Below, piece after piece: positions 7,296 through 15,470 of a stretch of 24,412 nucleotides of DNA; the first letter of the stretch is position 1, and the number at the start of each line of letters is the position of its first letter. The translations under genes were made by a program, and so were the position numbers. The notes under the pieces are model-generated. The model searched no databases. It had not been told where the DNA came from and saw only the letters and a list, made by a program, of their open reading frames with translations. Source of the stretch: DASQFQ01 sp038327685 (GTDB taxonomy: Bacteria > Actinomycetota > Thermoleophilia > Solirubrobacterales > Solirubrobacteraceae); assembly GCA_038327685.1 (NCBI GenBank), contig JBBQLH010000064.1:1-24412 (forward strand), read 5' to 3'.

Positions 7296-10180
7296 CAGCG
7301 TGGCCTCCCGTGCTTGCGGTTGCGGGGCTTCTTGGGCTTGGATCCCTCGTCGCCGCCGGCGGGCTTGGGGCCCTGCGGAGCCGGGCCGCCGCCGGACCTG
7401 CCGCCGTTGGCGCGCGCCCGGCGACCGCCGGCCGGGCGACCGCGCGCCCCCGTGCTCGCGGGCTGGCGCTCCTCCTGGATCCCGAGGTCGCGCACCATCG
7501 CGTCGAACTCGGCCCGGGACACGTCGGTCGGATCGCTCGGCGCGGTGATGGCGCGGCGGCCGCCGCGCTCCTCCGCCGGCGCGACGTCGACCGGCGCGCT
7601 GCCGATCGGCACGGCGTAGGCCGGCAGGAAGCCGAGCTCCTTGCGGATGCGCCGCTCGCGCGTGCAGTAGACCGGCTCGCGGTCCTTCCAGTGCGTGAGC
7701 ACCGGCGCCGCGATGAAGACCGACGAGTAGGCGCCCGAGATCGTGCCGACGATCAGCGCGAACGCGAAGTCCTTGAGCGTGTCGCCGCCGAACAGGAACA
7801 GGGCCAGCACCGGCAGCACGGTGCAGAAGCTCGTGGCCATCGAGCGCACGATGACCTCGGCCATCGAGCGGTTGACGATCTGCGAGAACGCGGCGCTGGG
7901 CATCCGCGGCACGTTCTCGCGGATGCGGTCGAACACGATGATCGTGTCGTAGAGCGAGAAGCCGACGATGGTGAGCAGCGCCGCAACCGTCGACGTCGTC
8001 ACCTCCCGGCCGAGCAGCGAGTAGACGCCGGCGGTGATGAGGATGTCGTGCATCAGCGCGATCAGCACCGGCACGGCGTACTTCCACTCGAACCGCAGCG
8101 CGATGTAGATCGAGATCACCAGCAGCGAGGCGATGATCGCGATCAGGGCCGAGTTGGCCACCGACGCGCCGAAGGTCGGTCCGATCGACTCGACGTTGGG
8201 CTGGTCCGCGAGCCCGAAGCGCTGATCGAGCGTCTTGTTGACCGCGCCGACGCCGGACGGCTTCAGCGTGTCCGTCGAGACCTGGACGACGTTCTTGCCC
8301 AGGTCCTTGTTGTTGACGGTCTGGATCTTCGCGCCGCCCAGCCCCTGCGGCGCAAGCGCCGTGCGCACCTGGTCGACCGTCGCGGCCTTGGCGAGCGGCG
8401 CCGTGATCCGCGTGCCCGACTCGAAGTCGATGCCGAAGTTGATGCCCTTGCCGGCGATCGCGAGCGCGCCGATCAGCAGGATCGTGCCCGACATCGAGAA
8501 GAACCACCTCGACGCGCCCATGAAGTCGAACGTGATCTTGTGCTTCGCGTGGCCGGCGCCGAGCGCGGAGCGGCTGCTCATGACCCGCGTGCCGCGCAGG
8601 CTGAGGATGATCGCCTGGGTGGCGAGCACCGCCGTGAACAGCGACAGCATGGTGCCGATGCCCAGCACGAAGGCGAAGCCCTTGACCCCCGCCGTGGCGA
8701 GGATGAAGAGGATGAACGCGACGAGCAGCGTGACGATGTTCGCGTCGACGATCGTCGAGAAGCCCTTCTTGTAGCCCGCGGCGAGGCCCGCGGCCACGGA
8801 TCTGCCCGCGCGCACCTCTTCCTTGACCCGCTCGAAGATGACGATGTTGGCGTCGGCCGCCACCCCCAGTGTGAGGATCAGGCCGGCTATCCCCGGCAGC
8901 GTCAGCGTGACCGGGATGAGCTTGATCAGCGCGTAGAAGTAGACCGCGTAGACGGCCAGTGCGACCGTCGCGACGACGCCGAGGGCGCGGTAGAAGATGA
9001 GCAGGAACAGCGCGACGATCGCGAAGCCGGCGATGCCGGCCTTGAGGCCCTGGTCGAGCGCCTGCTTGCCGAGCGTGGCCGAGACCTGCGAGCGCGAGAT
9101 CAGCTCGAGCTTCAGCGGCAGGGCGCCCGTCTTGAGCACCTTGGCGAGGTCCTGGGCGCTCGTGATCGTGAACCCGCCGGAGATCTGCGCGCCCGTCGAG
9201 CCGTCGATCCCGTCGGGGTTCTCGCGGTAGTTGATGAACGGGATCGAGACGAGGTCGTTGTCGAGCGCGATCGCGAAGTGGTGCGAGTTCGCCACCGGAT
9301 CCGGGTTGAGCGGGTTGGCGTTGTCGGCGCCGCGCTGGGCGACCTGGCTCGTGATCCGCTGGAACGCCCTGCGGCCCTTGTCGGAGAAGTCGAAGGTGAC
9401 GATCGGCTCGTTGCCGGCGCGCTGGTCGAAGTTCTGCTCGGGGTTCTTGATGTCCGTGCCCGAGAGCCCCGGGTCGTCGCGGATGATCCACCAGGCGTCC
9501 GGCGCCGGCTTGGTCGCCGAGGCCTTCTCGTCGCGCAGGACGAGCACGCCCGGCTTGACCTCGAGCACCTCGGCGCGCTCCTTCTGGGCGTTGTCGAGGC
9601 CGCTGAGCGCGGCGTCATGCGACTCGTCCGGGAGCCCGGCGTTGAACGGCTTCTTGGAGACCTTGTCGAACGCGTAGAAGCGCGCCGCGGCCGCGGCCTC
9701 GCTGGTCTTGGGGGGCGTGATCTTGCACTTGGCCGCGCGCTTGATCGCGTTGTAGAGCCCGGTGACCGGCTGCTGGCCGCCGTTGATCTCGGTCTCGTTT
9801 GTGTGGCAGGACTCGTCGAGGACGTTCTTCTCCCAGTCGTAGAAGAAGAGCTGGGCCGTCGAGCCGACCTGCTTGGCGGCGCGCTCGGCGTCCTTGACGC
9901 CGGGGAGGTTGACCTCGATCTGGTCCTTGCCGGTGCGTGCGAGCTCCGGCTCGGCGACGCCGAAGGCGTCGACGCGGTCGCGCATGATGTCCAGCGCCCG
10001 CTGCAGCGACTCGGCGGTGACCTTCGTCTGCTTCGTCGCCTTGCCCTGGTAGATGAGCTGGACGCCGCCCTGCAGGTCGAGGCCGAGCTTCGTGGCCTGG
10101 GTCAGGATCGCCGCGGCCGAGCCTGCGATCAGTCCGAGGACGATCAGCAGAACGAGAAGGTGGCGGCGGCGTTCAGACAT
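7295..10180 (-). CDS. secDF: Protein translocase subunit SecDF (fused SecD-SecF)
   Basis: A 961-residue single-chain SecDF, the RND-family membrane protein that uses the proton gradient to pull exported proteins out of the SecYEG channel. The SecD half begins with one N-terminal membrane helix and the conserved GLDLQGGVQLIY (33-44). A large extracytoplasmic P1 domain follows, carrying two cysteines (125 and 152) that could form a disulfide. Then comes the five-helix bundle with LTLGVAADANIVIFERVKEE. The SecF half starts at the segment holding FGIDFESGTRI and has the VGFSLYDTIIVFDRIREN motif. Both proton-relay aspartate regions are present. The last 110-120 residues form a disordered, Gly/Pro/Arg/Lys-rich tail ending in a cluster of basic residues. 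ATG at 10180 starts 18 bases after the zinc-ribbon/PAS stop. Separate secD and secF are more usual in actinobacteria. Confidence 0.97.
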   Translation of the reverse strand: MSERRRHLLVLLIVLGLIAGSAAAILTQATKLGLDLQGGVQLIYQGKATKQTKVTAESLQRALDIMRDRVDAFGVAEPELARTGKDQIEVNLPGVKDAERAAKQVGSTAQLFFYDWEKNVLDESCHTNETEINGGQQPVTGLYNAIKRAAKCKITPPKTSEAAAAARFYAFDKVSKKPFNAGLPDESHDAALSGLDNAQKERAEVLEVKPGVLVLRDEKASATKPAPDAWWIIRDDPGLSGTDIKNPEQNFDQRAGNEPIVTFDFSDKGRRAFQRITSQVAQRGADNANPLNPDPVANSHHFAIALDNDLVSIPFINYRENPDGIDGSTGAQISGGFTITSAQDLAKVLKTGALPLKLELISRSQVSATLGKQALDQGLKAGIAGFAIVALFLLIFYRALGVVATVALAVYAVYFYALIKLIPVTLTLPGIAGLILTLGVAADANIVIFERVKEEVRAGRSVAAGLAAGYKKGFSTIVDANIVTLLVAFILFILATAGVKGFAFVLGIGTMLSLFTAVLATQAIILSLRGTRVMSSRSALGAGHAKHKITFDFMGASRWFFSMSGTILLIGALAIAGKGINFGIDFESGTRITAPLAKAATVDQVRTALAPQGLGGAKIQTVNNKDLGKNVVQVSTDTLKPSGVGAVNKTLDQRFGLADQPNVESIGPTFGASVANSALIAIIASLLVISIYIALRFEWKYAVPVLIALMHDILITAGVYSLLGREVTTSTVAALLTIVGFSLYDTIIVFDRIRENVPRMPSAAFSQIVNRSMAEVIVRSMATSFCTVLPVLALFLFGGDTLKDFAFALIVGTISGAYSSVFIAAPVLTHWKDREPVYCTRERRIRKELGFLPAYAVPIGSAPVDVAPAEERGGRRAITAPSDPTDVSRAEFDAMVRDLGIQEERQPASTGARGRPAGGRRARANGGRSGGGPAPQGPKPAGGDEGSKPKKPRNRKHGRPR
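7304..7309 (-). promoter_or_regulatory. Strong ribosome binding site for the 88-residue membrane protein
   Basis: GGGAGG on the minus strand, 8 nt before the ATG at 7295. It fixes that start and makes a long readthrough frame from further upstream unnecessary. It lies within the last codons of secDF. Confidence 0.75.
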
Positions 10181-10198
10181 CCAGGTGCCGAGAAGAGA

Positions 10199-10648
10199 CT
10201 ACTTCGACGGTGTGAGGACGAGCAAAAGCCCGCCGTCATCGTCGTAGGCGGGGAAGAGGTCCGCCACCGCCTTCGCCGGCAGGTCCCCCTCCGCGTTGAC
10301 GGTCACGCCCTTGCCGAGCTGCCGGACGCCCCATTCGAGCACCGTGCCCACGGCGTCGTCGCCGCCTTCGAAGGCGAGGCCGAGCACCTCCCGGACCTGG
10401 CGGCCGATGACCTTCTCGTCCGACAGACCCGTGAGCTCGCGCGATCCGCGGCCGCAGCCGATGATCCGGCCCTCCTGATCGCAGACGAAGAAGGCCGCGT
10501 TGGGCGCCGGGTAGTAGTCGTCGAGCAGCTCGAAGAGGAAGGCGAAGCCGCACTTCGAGCACCCCTTTGGCGTGTTGCGAAAGCCGGCCGTCCGCTCCGT
10601 CGCAGTGGAGCGATGACCGCAGTTGGGGCAGATGAAGAGGTGCGCCAT
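10199..10648 (-). CDS. Zinc-ribbon plus PAS-domain protein of unknown function
   Basis: A soluble 149-residue protein with two visible parts. Residues 1-40 hold a four-cysteine zinc ribbon (Cys7-x2-Cys10 and Cys30-x2-Cys33, in CPNCG and CSKCG). Residues about 42-148 look like a PAS fold, with the typical opening in which a residue-rich strand (AAFFVCDQEGRIIGCG) is followed by a helix with a SREL-type turn and GLSDEKVIGRQVREVLG. Two further cysteines (56 and 65) lie in the PAS core. No output domain, kinase or DNA-binding helix-turn-helix is seen, so the ribbon itself may bind nucleic acid or a protein partner. It sits between ruvB and secDF, where actinobacteria usually carry yajC. A TACCCT hexamer 11 nt before the ATG is a possible promoter. 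Function is unknown; sensing of redox state or a small ligand is inference. Confidence 0.88.
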   Translation of the reverse strand: MAHLFICPNCGHRSTATERTAGFRNTPKGCSKCGFAFLFELLDDYYPAPNAAFFVCDQEGRIIGCGRGSRELTGLSDEKVIGRQVREVLGLAFEGGDDAVGTVLEWGVRQLGKGVTVNAEGDLPAKAVADLFPAYDDDGGLLLVLTPSK

Positions 10649-10693
10649 TTCCGGGGAGAAGGGTAGAAGGATCGAGATAAGGCGCGCCTGAAG

Positions 10694-11713
10694 CTAGAAG
10701 AGGCTCGCGGCCTCGGCGGGCGGCACGAGCCCGAGATGGCGGAACGCGCGCTCGGTCGCGCAACGGCCCCGCGGGGTGCGCTTGAGCAGGCCGCGCTGCA
10801 GGAGGTAGGGCTCGTACACGTCCTCGATCGTGTCGGACTCCTCCCCCACCGCGATGGCCAGCGTGGAGAGCCCGACGGGGCCGCCGCCGAAGTGCCCGCA
10901 GATCGCGCCGAGGATCTCGCGGTCGAGCCGGTCGAGGCCCTCGTGGTCGACCTCGAGCAGGTCGAGCGCGGCGCTCGCCGTCTCGGCGTCGATGCGCCCG
11001 CCGCGGTGGACCTCGGCGAAGTCGCGGACGCGCTTGAGCAGGCGGTTGGCGACGCGCGGGGTGCCGCGCGCGCGCTCGGCGATGGCGCGCGCGCCGGCGG
11101 ACTCGATCTCGATGTTCAGCACGCGGGCGGAGCGCACGACGATGCGGGAGAGGTCGCCCGGGCCGTAGTGCTCGAGGCGGTGCTGGAGGCCGAAGCGGTC
11201 GCGCAGCGGCGTCGTGAGCAGGCCCGCGCGGGTGGTGGCGCCGATCAGCGTGAACGGCGGCAGCTCGAGCGTGACGACGCGCGCGCCGGCGCCCGCGCCG
11301 ACCGTGATCGGCAGCTGGCTGTCCTCCATCGCCGGATAGAAGGTCTCCTCGACCGCGCGCGGGAGGCGGTGGATCTCGTCGACGAAGAACACCGACCGCG
11401 GCTCGAGCGCGGTCAGGAAGGCGGCGATGTCGGCCTTGCGCTCCAGCGCCGGGCCGGCGGTCTGGACGAAGTCGACCTCGAGCTCGGCGGCCAAGATCTG
11501 CGCCAGCGAGGTCTTCCCGAGGCCCGGCGGGCCCGCGAGCAGCACGTGGTCGAGCGCCTCGCCGCGCGCGCCCGCGGCCTGGATCGCCACGCCGAGCTGT
11601 GCTTTCAGAGCCTCCTGGCCCACGAACTCGTCGAGCCGGCGCGGGCGCAGGGAGACGTCGAGCTGCTCGTCGTCGGGGCCGAGGCCCGGCGTCTGGATGC
11701 GCTCGAGGCTCAC
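10694..11713 (-). CDS. ruvB: Holliday junction branch migration ATPase RuvB
   Basis: A 339-residue AAA+ motor that drives branch migration of Holliday junctions together with RuvA. Walker A is GPPGLGKT (61-68), Walker B is FFVDEIHRL (about 109-117), sensor 1 is in IGATTRAG, and the arginine-finger region reads LRDRFG. The C-terminal winged-helix domain, with RTPRGR near the end, binds DNA. The length is normal for the family. The start is GTG at 11713, overlapping the ruvA stop by four bases (GTGA), the same arrangement as ruvC-ruvA. The first residues (SLERIQTPG) match a typical RuvB N terminus, and nothing looks missing. Confidence 0.98.
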   Translation of the reverse strand: MSLERIQTPGLGPDDEQLDVSLRPRRLDEFVGQEALKAQLGVAIQAAGARGEALDHVLLAGPPGLGKTSLAQILAAELEVDFVQTAGPALERKADIAAFLTALEPRSVFFVDEIHRLPRAVEETFYPAMEDSQLPITVGAGAGARVVTLELPPFTLIGATTRAGLLTTPLRDRFGLQHRLEHYGPGDLSRIVVRSARVLNIEIESAGARAIAERARGTPRVANRLLKRVRDFAEVHRGGRIDAETASAALDLLEVDHEGLDRLDREILGAICGHFGGGPVGLSTLAIAVGEESDTIEDVYEPYLLQRGLLKRTPRGRCATERAFRHLGLVPPAEAASLF

Positions 11714-12288
11714 CGCCGCGCCTCTCTGAGGGCGTGGGCGATCAGGTCCTCGGGCGTCTCGCCGGGCGCGCCGTCGAGCAGCCCGTCGGCCTCCTGGGGC
11801 GAGAAGCCGAGCCCGACGAGGCCGTCGCGAGCGAGCAGCCGCGGGTCGTCGCCGCGGGCGACCATGATCGGGTCGCCGGCCGGCGCGGCGCCGACCTTCT
11901 CGCGCAGCTCGACGACGATGCGCTCGGCCGTGCGCTTGCCGACGCCCTGCACCGCCTGCAGCCGCGCCGTGTCCCCGGCGGCGACGGCGGCGAGCAGCTC
12001 GCGCGGCGGGCCGCCGCTGAGGACCGCGAGCGCGACCTTCGGCCCGACGGACTGCACGCCGATCAGCAGCAGGAAGAGGTCGCGCTCGGCCTCGGTGGCG
12101 AAGCCGTAGAGCAGCAACGCGTCGTCACGCACGATCAGGTGCGTGTGGAGCGTCGCCGCCTTGCCCGCCGCCGGGACCTGGCGCAGCGTCTCGGCCGAGA
12201 CGGCGAGCCGGTAGCCGACACCGCCGCAGGAGACGACGACGTGATCCGGCCGCCGGACGGCGACCTCGCCGCTGAGGAGGGCGATCAC
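11710..12288 (-). CDS. ruvA: Holliday junction DNA helicase subunit RuvA
   Basis: A 192-residue RuvA, the tetrameric junction-binding partner of RuvB. It begins with the OB-fold domain (MIALLSGEVAVRRPDHVVV, with GVGYRLAVS). Next come two helix-hairpin-helix segments (FLLLIGVQSVGPKVALAVLS and LQAVQGVGKRTAERIVVELRE). A linker then leads to the C-terminal domain III (DGLVGLGFSPQEADGLL) that contacts RuvB. The start is GTG at 12288, sharing GTGA with the ruvC stop. The frame continues upstream into ruvC, but the OB fold clearly begins here. Size and domains are normal. Confidence 0.97.
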   Translation of the reverse strand: MIALLSGEVAVRRPDHVVVSCGGVGYRLAVSAETLRQVPAAGKAATLHTHLIVRDDALLLYGFATEAERDLFLLLIGVQSVGPKVALAVLSGGPPRELLAAVAAGDTARLQAVQGVGKRTAERIVVELREKVGAAPAGDPIMVARGDDPRLLARDGLVGLGFSPQEADGLLDGAPGETPEDLIAHALREARR

Positions 12289-12830
12289 GCGCGAGCCGCC
12301 CTGGCGGCGCGCGGCGCCCGCCGCGGGCCGACCGTGGTCCGCTGCGCGAGCGCGCGGCGCATCGGCGCGGAGTTGGCGTGGCAGATCGCGACGGCGAGCG
12401 CATCCGCGGCGTGGTCGGGTCGCGGCGGCTCGTCGAGCGCGAGCAGGGTCTGGACCATCCGCTGGACCTGGTCCTTGGCGGCGCGGCCGGACCCGCAGAC
12501 TGCGCTCTTGATCTGCTGCGGCGTGTAGGACCAGCACGGGATCCCGCGCTGGCCGGCCGCCAGCAGCACGACCCCGCGCGCCTGCCCGACCGCGAGCGCC
12601 GAGCGCACGTTGGCGCCGAAGTAGAGCTCCTCCACCGCCACCGCCTCCGGCCGGTGCTCGTCGAGCAGCTCGGCGACGCGGGCGTGGATCGTGGCCAGCC
12701 GCGCGGCGGGATCGCTCGCCGCCGAGGTCTGCACCACCCCACCGTCCAGCGCCACCATCCGCCCGCCCTGCCGCGCCACGACGCCGTAGCCCGTGTTGGC
12801 GGTGCCCGGATCGATGCCGAGGACGATCAT
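12285..12830 (-). CDS. ruvC: Crossover junction endodeoxyribonuclease RuvC
   Basis: A 181-residue Holliday junction resolvase that acts after RuvAB branch migration. The acidic active site is intact: Asp7 in GIDPGTANTGYG, Glu68 in VEELYFGANVRSA, and a final His140-x2-Asp143 pair (PDHAADALA). The His-x2-Asp form is the one known from Thermus RuvC. A short Arg/Ala-rich tail follows the catalytic core. ATG at 12830 gives the standard MIVLGIDPG start; a GTG two codons earlier (12836) would add two residues. No strong ribosome site is visible. The preceding gene ends 47 bases upstream, so ruvC heads the tight ruvC-ruvA-ruvB block, with four-base overlaps between members. Confidence 0.97.
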   Translation of the reverse strand: MIVLGIDPGTANTGYGVVARQGGRMVALDGGVVQTSAASDPAARLATIHARVAELLDEHRPEAVAVEELYFGANVRSALAVGQARGVVLLAAGQRGIPCWSYTPQQIKSAVCGSGRAAKDQVQRMVQTLLALDEPPRPDHAADALAVAICHANSAPMRRALAQRTTVGPRRAPRAARAARA

Positions 12831-12877
12831 CTTCACGGCGGGGATTCTGCGCGGCGAGGCGGACGCCTCTTTCGGGA

Positions 12878-13318
12878 CTACGCCCCGGGCAGCGAGGATC
12901 CGGCGAAGCCGAAGAACCACACGGCGCTGAACAGCAGCGCCACACCCACCGAGATCATCATCACCGTGTCGAGCACCGAGCGCCTGCGCTTCCGCTCGCG
13001 CTCTCCGCGCATCGACTTCATCCACGTCGCCTGCATCGGCTTGCCGTCGTCGAGCCCGGTCACCCGGCCGTGGTAGCGGTCCAGCGCCCCCAGCACCTTG
13101 CCGATCGCGACCATGCCCACCGGAAGGCCGATGACGATCAGCAGGTACGGGCCCATGCTGGGCGTGGGCGAGTCGGCGACCCGCGAGGCGAGGTAGATGA
13201 GCCCGATCGGCACGCCGAGCCACATCAGCACGCTCCCGAGAGCCATCAGGGCGATCAGGAGGAGCGACAGGGGCGACCAGTTCGAGCGCGGGCGCGGCTG
13301 TGCGGAGGCTTCCACCAT
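12878..13318 (-). CDS. Unknown membrane protein between yebC and ruvC
   Basis: A 146-residue integral membrane protein that I do not recognise. Hydrophobic segments lie at about 16-47 (long enough for two helices), 57-79 and 115-138. A basic cytosolic-looking loop (KSMRGERERKRRRS, about 101-114) precedes the last helix. The N terminus is short and polar (MVEASAQPRPRSNW). No catalytic motif or signal-peptidase site is evident. The ATG at 13318 is 7 bases after the yebC stop, so it is probably cotranscribed with yebC; an upstream extension into yebC would be out of frame with it and is disfavoured. Its position inside the yebC-ruvCAB block is noteworthy, but no function follows from it. Confidence 0.82.
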   Translation of the reverse strand: MVEASAQPRPRSNWSPLSLLLIALMALGSVLMWLGVPIGLIYLASRVADSPTPSMGPYLLIVIGLPVGMVAIGKVLGALDRYHGRVTGLDDGKPMQATWMKSMRGERERKRRRSVLDTVMMISVGVALLFSAVWFFGFAGSSLPGA

Positions 13319-13325
13319 CAGGTGG

Positions 13326-14075
13326 TTAGCCCGCGACGCGCTCCAGAACCTCGGCGTCGACGTCGAAGTTGGCATGGACCGCGTCGACATCGTCCTGATC
13401 CTCGAGCGCGTCGACGAGCCGCAGCAGCTTGCCGGCGCCGTCCTCGTCGAGCGGGACGCGCGTCTTGGGCTGCTGGGAGACCTCGGCGGTCTCGAGCTCG
13501 ATCCCGGCCGCCTCGAGCGCCTCGCGCACCGCCGTCAGGTCGGCGGGCTCGCAGACGATCTCGTACACGTCGTCGTCGAGCCCGATGTCCTCCGCGCCCG
13601 CGTCGATCGCCACCATCAGCTGGTCCTCGGAGTAGCGCTCGGCGTCGACGACGACGATGCCCTTCTTGTCGAACAGGTAGGCGACGGAGCCCGGCTCGCC
13701 GAGGTTGCCGCCGTGCTTGGCGAAGATGTGGCGGACCTCGGAGCCCGTGCGGTTGCGGTTGTCGGTCACGGCCTCGACCAGCAGCGCGACGCCGCCCGGG
13801 CCGTAGCCCTCGTAGACGACGTCCTCGAGCGCGTCGACGTCGGCGCCCTCGCCCGTGCCCTTCGCGATCGCGCGCTCGATGTTGTCCTTGGGCATCGATG
13901 CGTCCCTGGCCTTCTGGACCGCGAGCCCGAGCCGCGGGTTGCCCTCGACGTCGCCGCCGCCCTCCTTCGCGGCGACCGTGATGGCGCGCGCGAGCTTGGT
14001 GAACAGCTTGCCGCGGCGCGAGTCGACGATCGCCTTCTTGTGCTTGATCCCCGCCCATTTCGAGTGACCGGCCAT
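13326..14075 (-). CDS. yebC: YebC/PmpR family protein
   Basis: A 249-residue YebC-family protein with the invariant N terminus MAGHSKWAGIKHKKAIVDSR, then KLFTKLARAITVAAKEGG and the NPRLGLAVQKARDASMPKDNIERAI segment. These positions define the family's first domain. Members have been described as DNA-binding transcriptional regulators, and more recently some as translation factors that relieve ribosome stalling at difficult sequences. Which applies here is not decidable from sequence. The start ATG at 14075 is unambiguous and lies exactly 7 nt after the hexamer TAACCT, so the message may be leaderless. It is the first gene of the yebC-membrane protein-ruvCAB stretch. Confidence 0.97.
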   Translation of the reverse strand: MAGHSKWAGIKHKKAIVDSRRGKLFTKLARAITVAAKEGGGDVEGNPRLGLAVQKARDASMPKDNIERAIAKGTGEGADVDALEDVVYEGYGPGGVALLVEAVTDNRNRTGSEVRHIFAKHGGNLGEPGSVAYLFDKKGIVVVDAERYSEDQLMVAIDAGAEDIGLDDDVYEIVCEPADLTAVREALEAAGIELETAEVSQQPKTRVPLDEDGAGKLLRLVDALEDQDDVDAVHANFDVDAEVLERVAG

Positions 14076-14082
14076 GACGAAG

Positions 14083-14088
14083 AGGTTA
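14083..14088 (-). promoter_or_regulatory. Candidate -10 hexamer for yebC (leaderless)
   Basis: TAACCT on the minus strand fits the actinobacterial TANNNT -10 pattern and is followed by exactly 7 bases before the yebC ATG. There is no Shine-Dalgarno in the gap and no clear -35 element. This spacing predicts that transcription starts at the A of the ATG. Confidence 0.55.
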
Positions 14089-14099
14089 GCTCCGGCGCG

Positions 14100-14681
14100 T
14101 CAGGTCGCCGCGCGGTCGATCCACTTCGGCTGCGCCGGCGCCTCCCAGCCCGCGAGCCCGTCGAGAAGCTCGCCGAGGTCCTCGCCCACCAGCAGCATCG
14201 CGCGGTGCGCGCGTGTCACGAAGCGCTCGGCGACCGCGTGGTCGAGGAAGCGCACGAGGCCGTCGAAGTAGCCGCGCACGTTGAACAGGCCGAGCGGCTT
14301 GGCGTGCAGGCCGAGCTGGTTCCAGGTGTAGACCTCGAACAGCTCCTCGAGCGTCCCCACCCCGCCAGGCAGCGCCACGAAGGCGTCGGCCAGCTCGGCC
14401 ATCTGCGCCTTGCGCTCGTGCATCGAGTCGACCACGCGCAGGTCGCTGAGCCCGGGATGCGCGATCTCGCGGTCCACGAGCGACTGCGGGATCACGCCGA
14501 TGACCCGGCCCCCGCCCTCGAGCGCCGCGTCGGCGACCACGCCCATCAGCCCCACGTGCGCGCCGCCGTAGACCAGCTCGATCCCGCGCTGCGCGAGCCC
14601 GTGGCCGAGGTCGTTGGCGGCGGCGCGGTACGCGATGTCCGCCCCGGGGCTCGACCCGGAGAAGACGCAGACGCACTTCAC
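14100..14681 (-). CDS. LOG-family protein (TIGR00730-type phosphoribohydrolase)
   Basis: A 193-residue LOG (Lonely Guy) family protein. The nucleotide-binding hallmarks are FSGSSPG near residues 7-13, GLMG near 44, the SMHERKAQM stretch (86-94) and the catalytic PGGVGTLEE motif (105-113) followed by LFEVYTWNQLG. Characterised members hydrolyse N6-modified AMP or AMP to the free base and ribose 5-phosphate, the last step of cytokinin release in plants and plant-associated bacteria. In most bacteria the physiological substrate is unknown. The start is GTG at 14681, overlapping the stop of the upstream glycosyltransferase by four bases (GTGA), so the two are translationally coupled. The frame is open upstream but only through the glycosyltransferase in another phase. 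Confidence 0.93.
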   Translation of the reverse strand: MKCVCVFSGSSPGADIAYRAAANDLGHGLAQRGIELVYGGAHVGLMGVVADAALEGGGRVIGVIPQSLVDREIAHPGLSDLRVVDSMHERKAQMAELADAFVALPGGVGTLEELFEVYTWNQLGLHAKPLGLFNVRGYFDGLVRFLDHAVAERFVTRAHRAMLLVGEDLGELLDGLAGWEAPAQPKWIDRAAT

Positions 14682-15460
14682 GCCTGGAACTTCTTCGACC
14701 GCCAGATCCCCCGGCGGTGCAGCACCAGGCGCGCGCCGGCCCACAGGGACTTGAACCCGTAGACGACACCCTGGTGGAAGGAGACCGACGAGGCCTGATT
14801 GTTGTAGATCGTCGCGCACGGGACCTCGTGGAAGCGGAAGCCGAAGTACGAGGCCTGCATCAGGAGCTCGGTGTCGAAGGCGAAGTCGAGCGAGTTGCGC
14901 AGGAACGGCACCTCCAGCAGCACCTTGCGCGAGAACGCGCGATAGCCGGTGTGCAGCTCGGAGAGGTCGGTCCCCATCAGCCGGTTCTCGGCCGTGGTCA
15001 GCCCGCGGTTGGCCGCGCGCTTCCACCACGGCATCCCGCCTTTGCGCGCGCCGCCGCGCTCGAGGAAGCGCGAGCCGAGCACGATGTCGGCCTCGCCGCG
15101 CACGATCGGCTCGACGAGCCTGGGGATGATCCCCGGCTCGTACTGCCCGTCGGGATGCAGCATCACGACGACGTCGGCGTCGCGCTGCAGGGCCTCGAGG
15201 TAGCACGTCTTCTGGTTGCCGCCGTAGCCCACGTTGTGCGGATGCCACACGACGTGCAGCGGCAGCTTGCGCGCCAGCTCGACGGTCTCGTCGGTCGAGG
15301 AGTCGTCGACGAGGATGATCTCGTCGACCCACGCGCGCGGGATCCCGGACACGGTCGCCTCGAGCGTCTTGGCGGCGTTGCGCGCCGGCATCACGACGAT
15401 CACCTTCGCGTCGCGCTTGCCCGTCGGAGTGTCCGGCAGCGTCTGATGGGTGTCGAGCAT
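14678..15460 (-). CDS. GT2 family glycosyltransferase (DPM1/polyprenyl-phosphate type)
   Basis: A 260-residue family 2 glycosyltransferase with a GT-A fold. After a short polar N terminus come VIVVMPARNAAKTLEATV (nucleotide-sugar binding), DDSSTDET (52-59), the HPHNVGYGGNQ stretch, and the metal-binding acidic motif HPDGQYEPG (102-110). GSRFLERGGARKGGMPWWK then leads to the acceptor region. No C-terminal membrane helices are visible, so it resembles soluble or peripheral dolichyl/polyprenyl-phosphate sugar transferases rather than membrane-anchored ones. The most likely role is adding a sugar to a lipid carrier in envelope or glycan assembly; donor and acceptor are unknown. It diverges from a phosphomannomutase-type gene only 29 bases away, which could supply sugar-1-phosphate for its donor. 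Confidence 0.92.
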   Translation of the reverse strand: MLDTHQTLPDTPTGKRDAKVIVVMPARNAAKTLEATVSGIPRAWVDEIILVDDSSTDETVELARKLPLHVVWHPHNVGYGGNQKTCYLEALQRDADVVVMLHPDGQYEPGIIPRLVEPIVRGEADIVLGSRFLERGGARKGGMPWWKRAANRGLTTAENRLMGTDLSELHTGYRAFSRKVLLEVPFLRNSLDFAFDTELLMQASYFGFRFHEVPCATIYNNQASSVSFHQGVVYGFKSLWAGARLVLHRRGIWRSKKFQA

Positions 15461-15470
15461 CCGCCGCCGC

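Noticed and set aside
7289..10666. 1125-codon plus-strand frame opposite secDF and the PAS gene
   Set aside because: It is an antisense shadow spanning two well-supported genes; low-complexity Arg/Asp/Leu composition and no recognisable motif.
12856..12869. Hairpin GAGGCG-GA-CGCCTC upstream of ruvC as a terminator
   Set aside because: The loop is only two bases and no T tract follows on the minus strand; it lies within a likely cotranscribed stretch.
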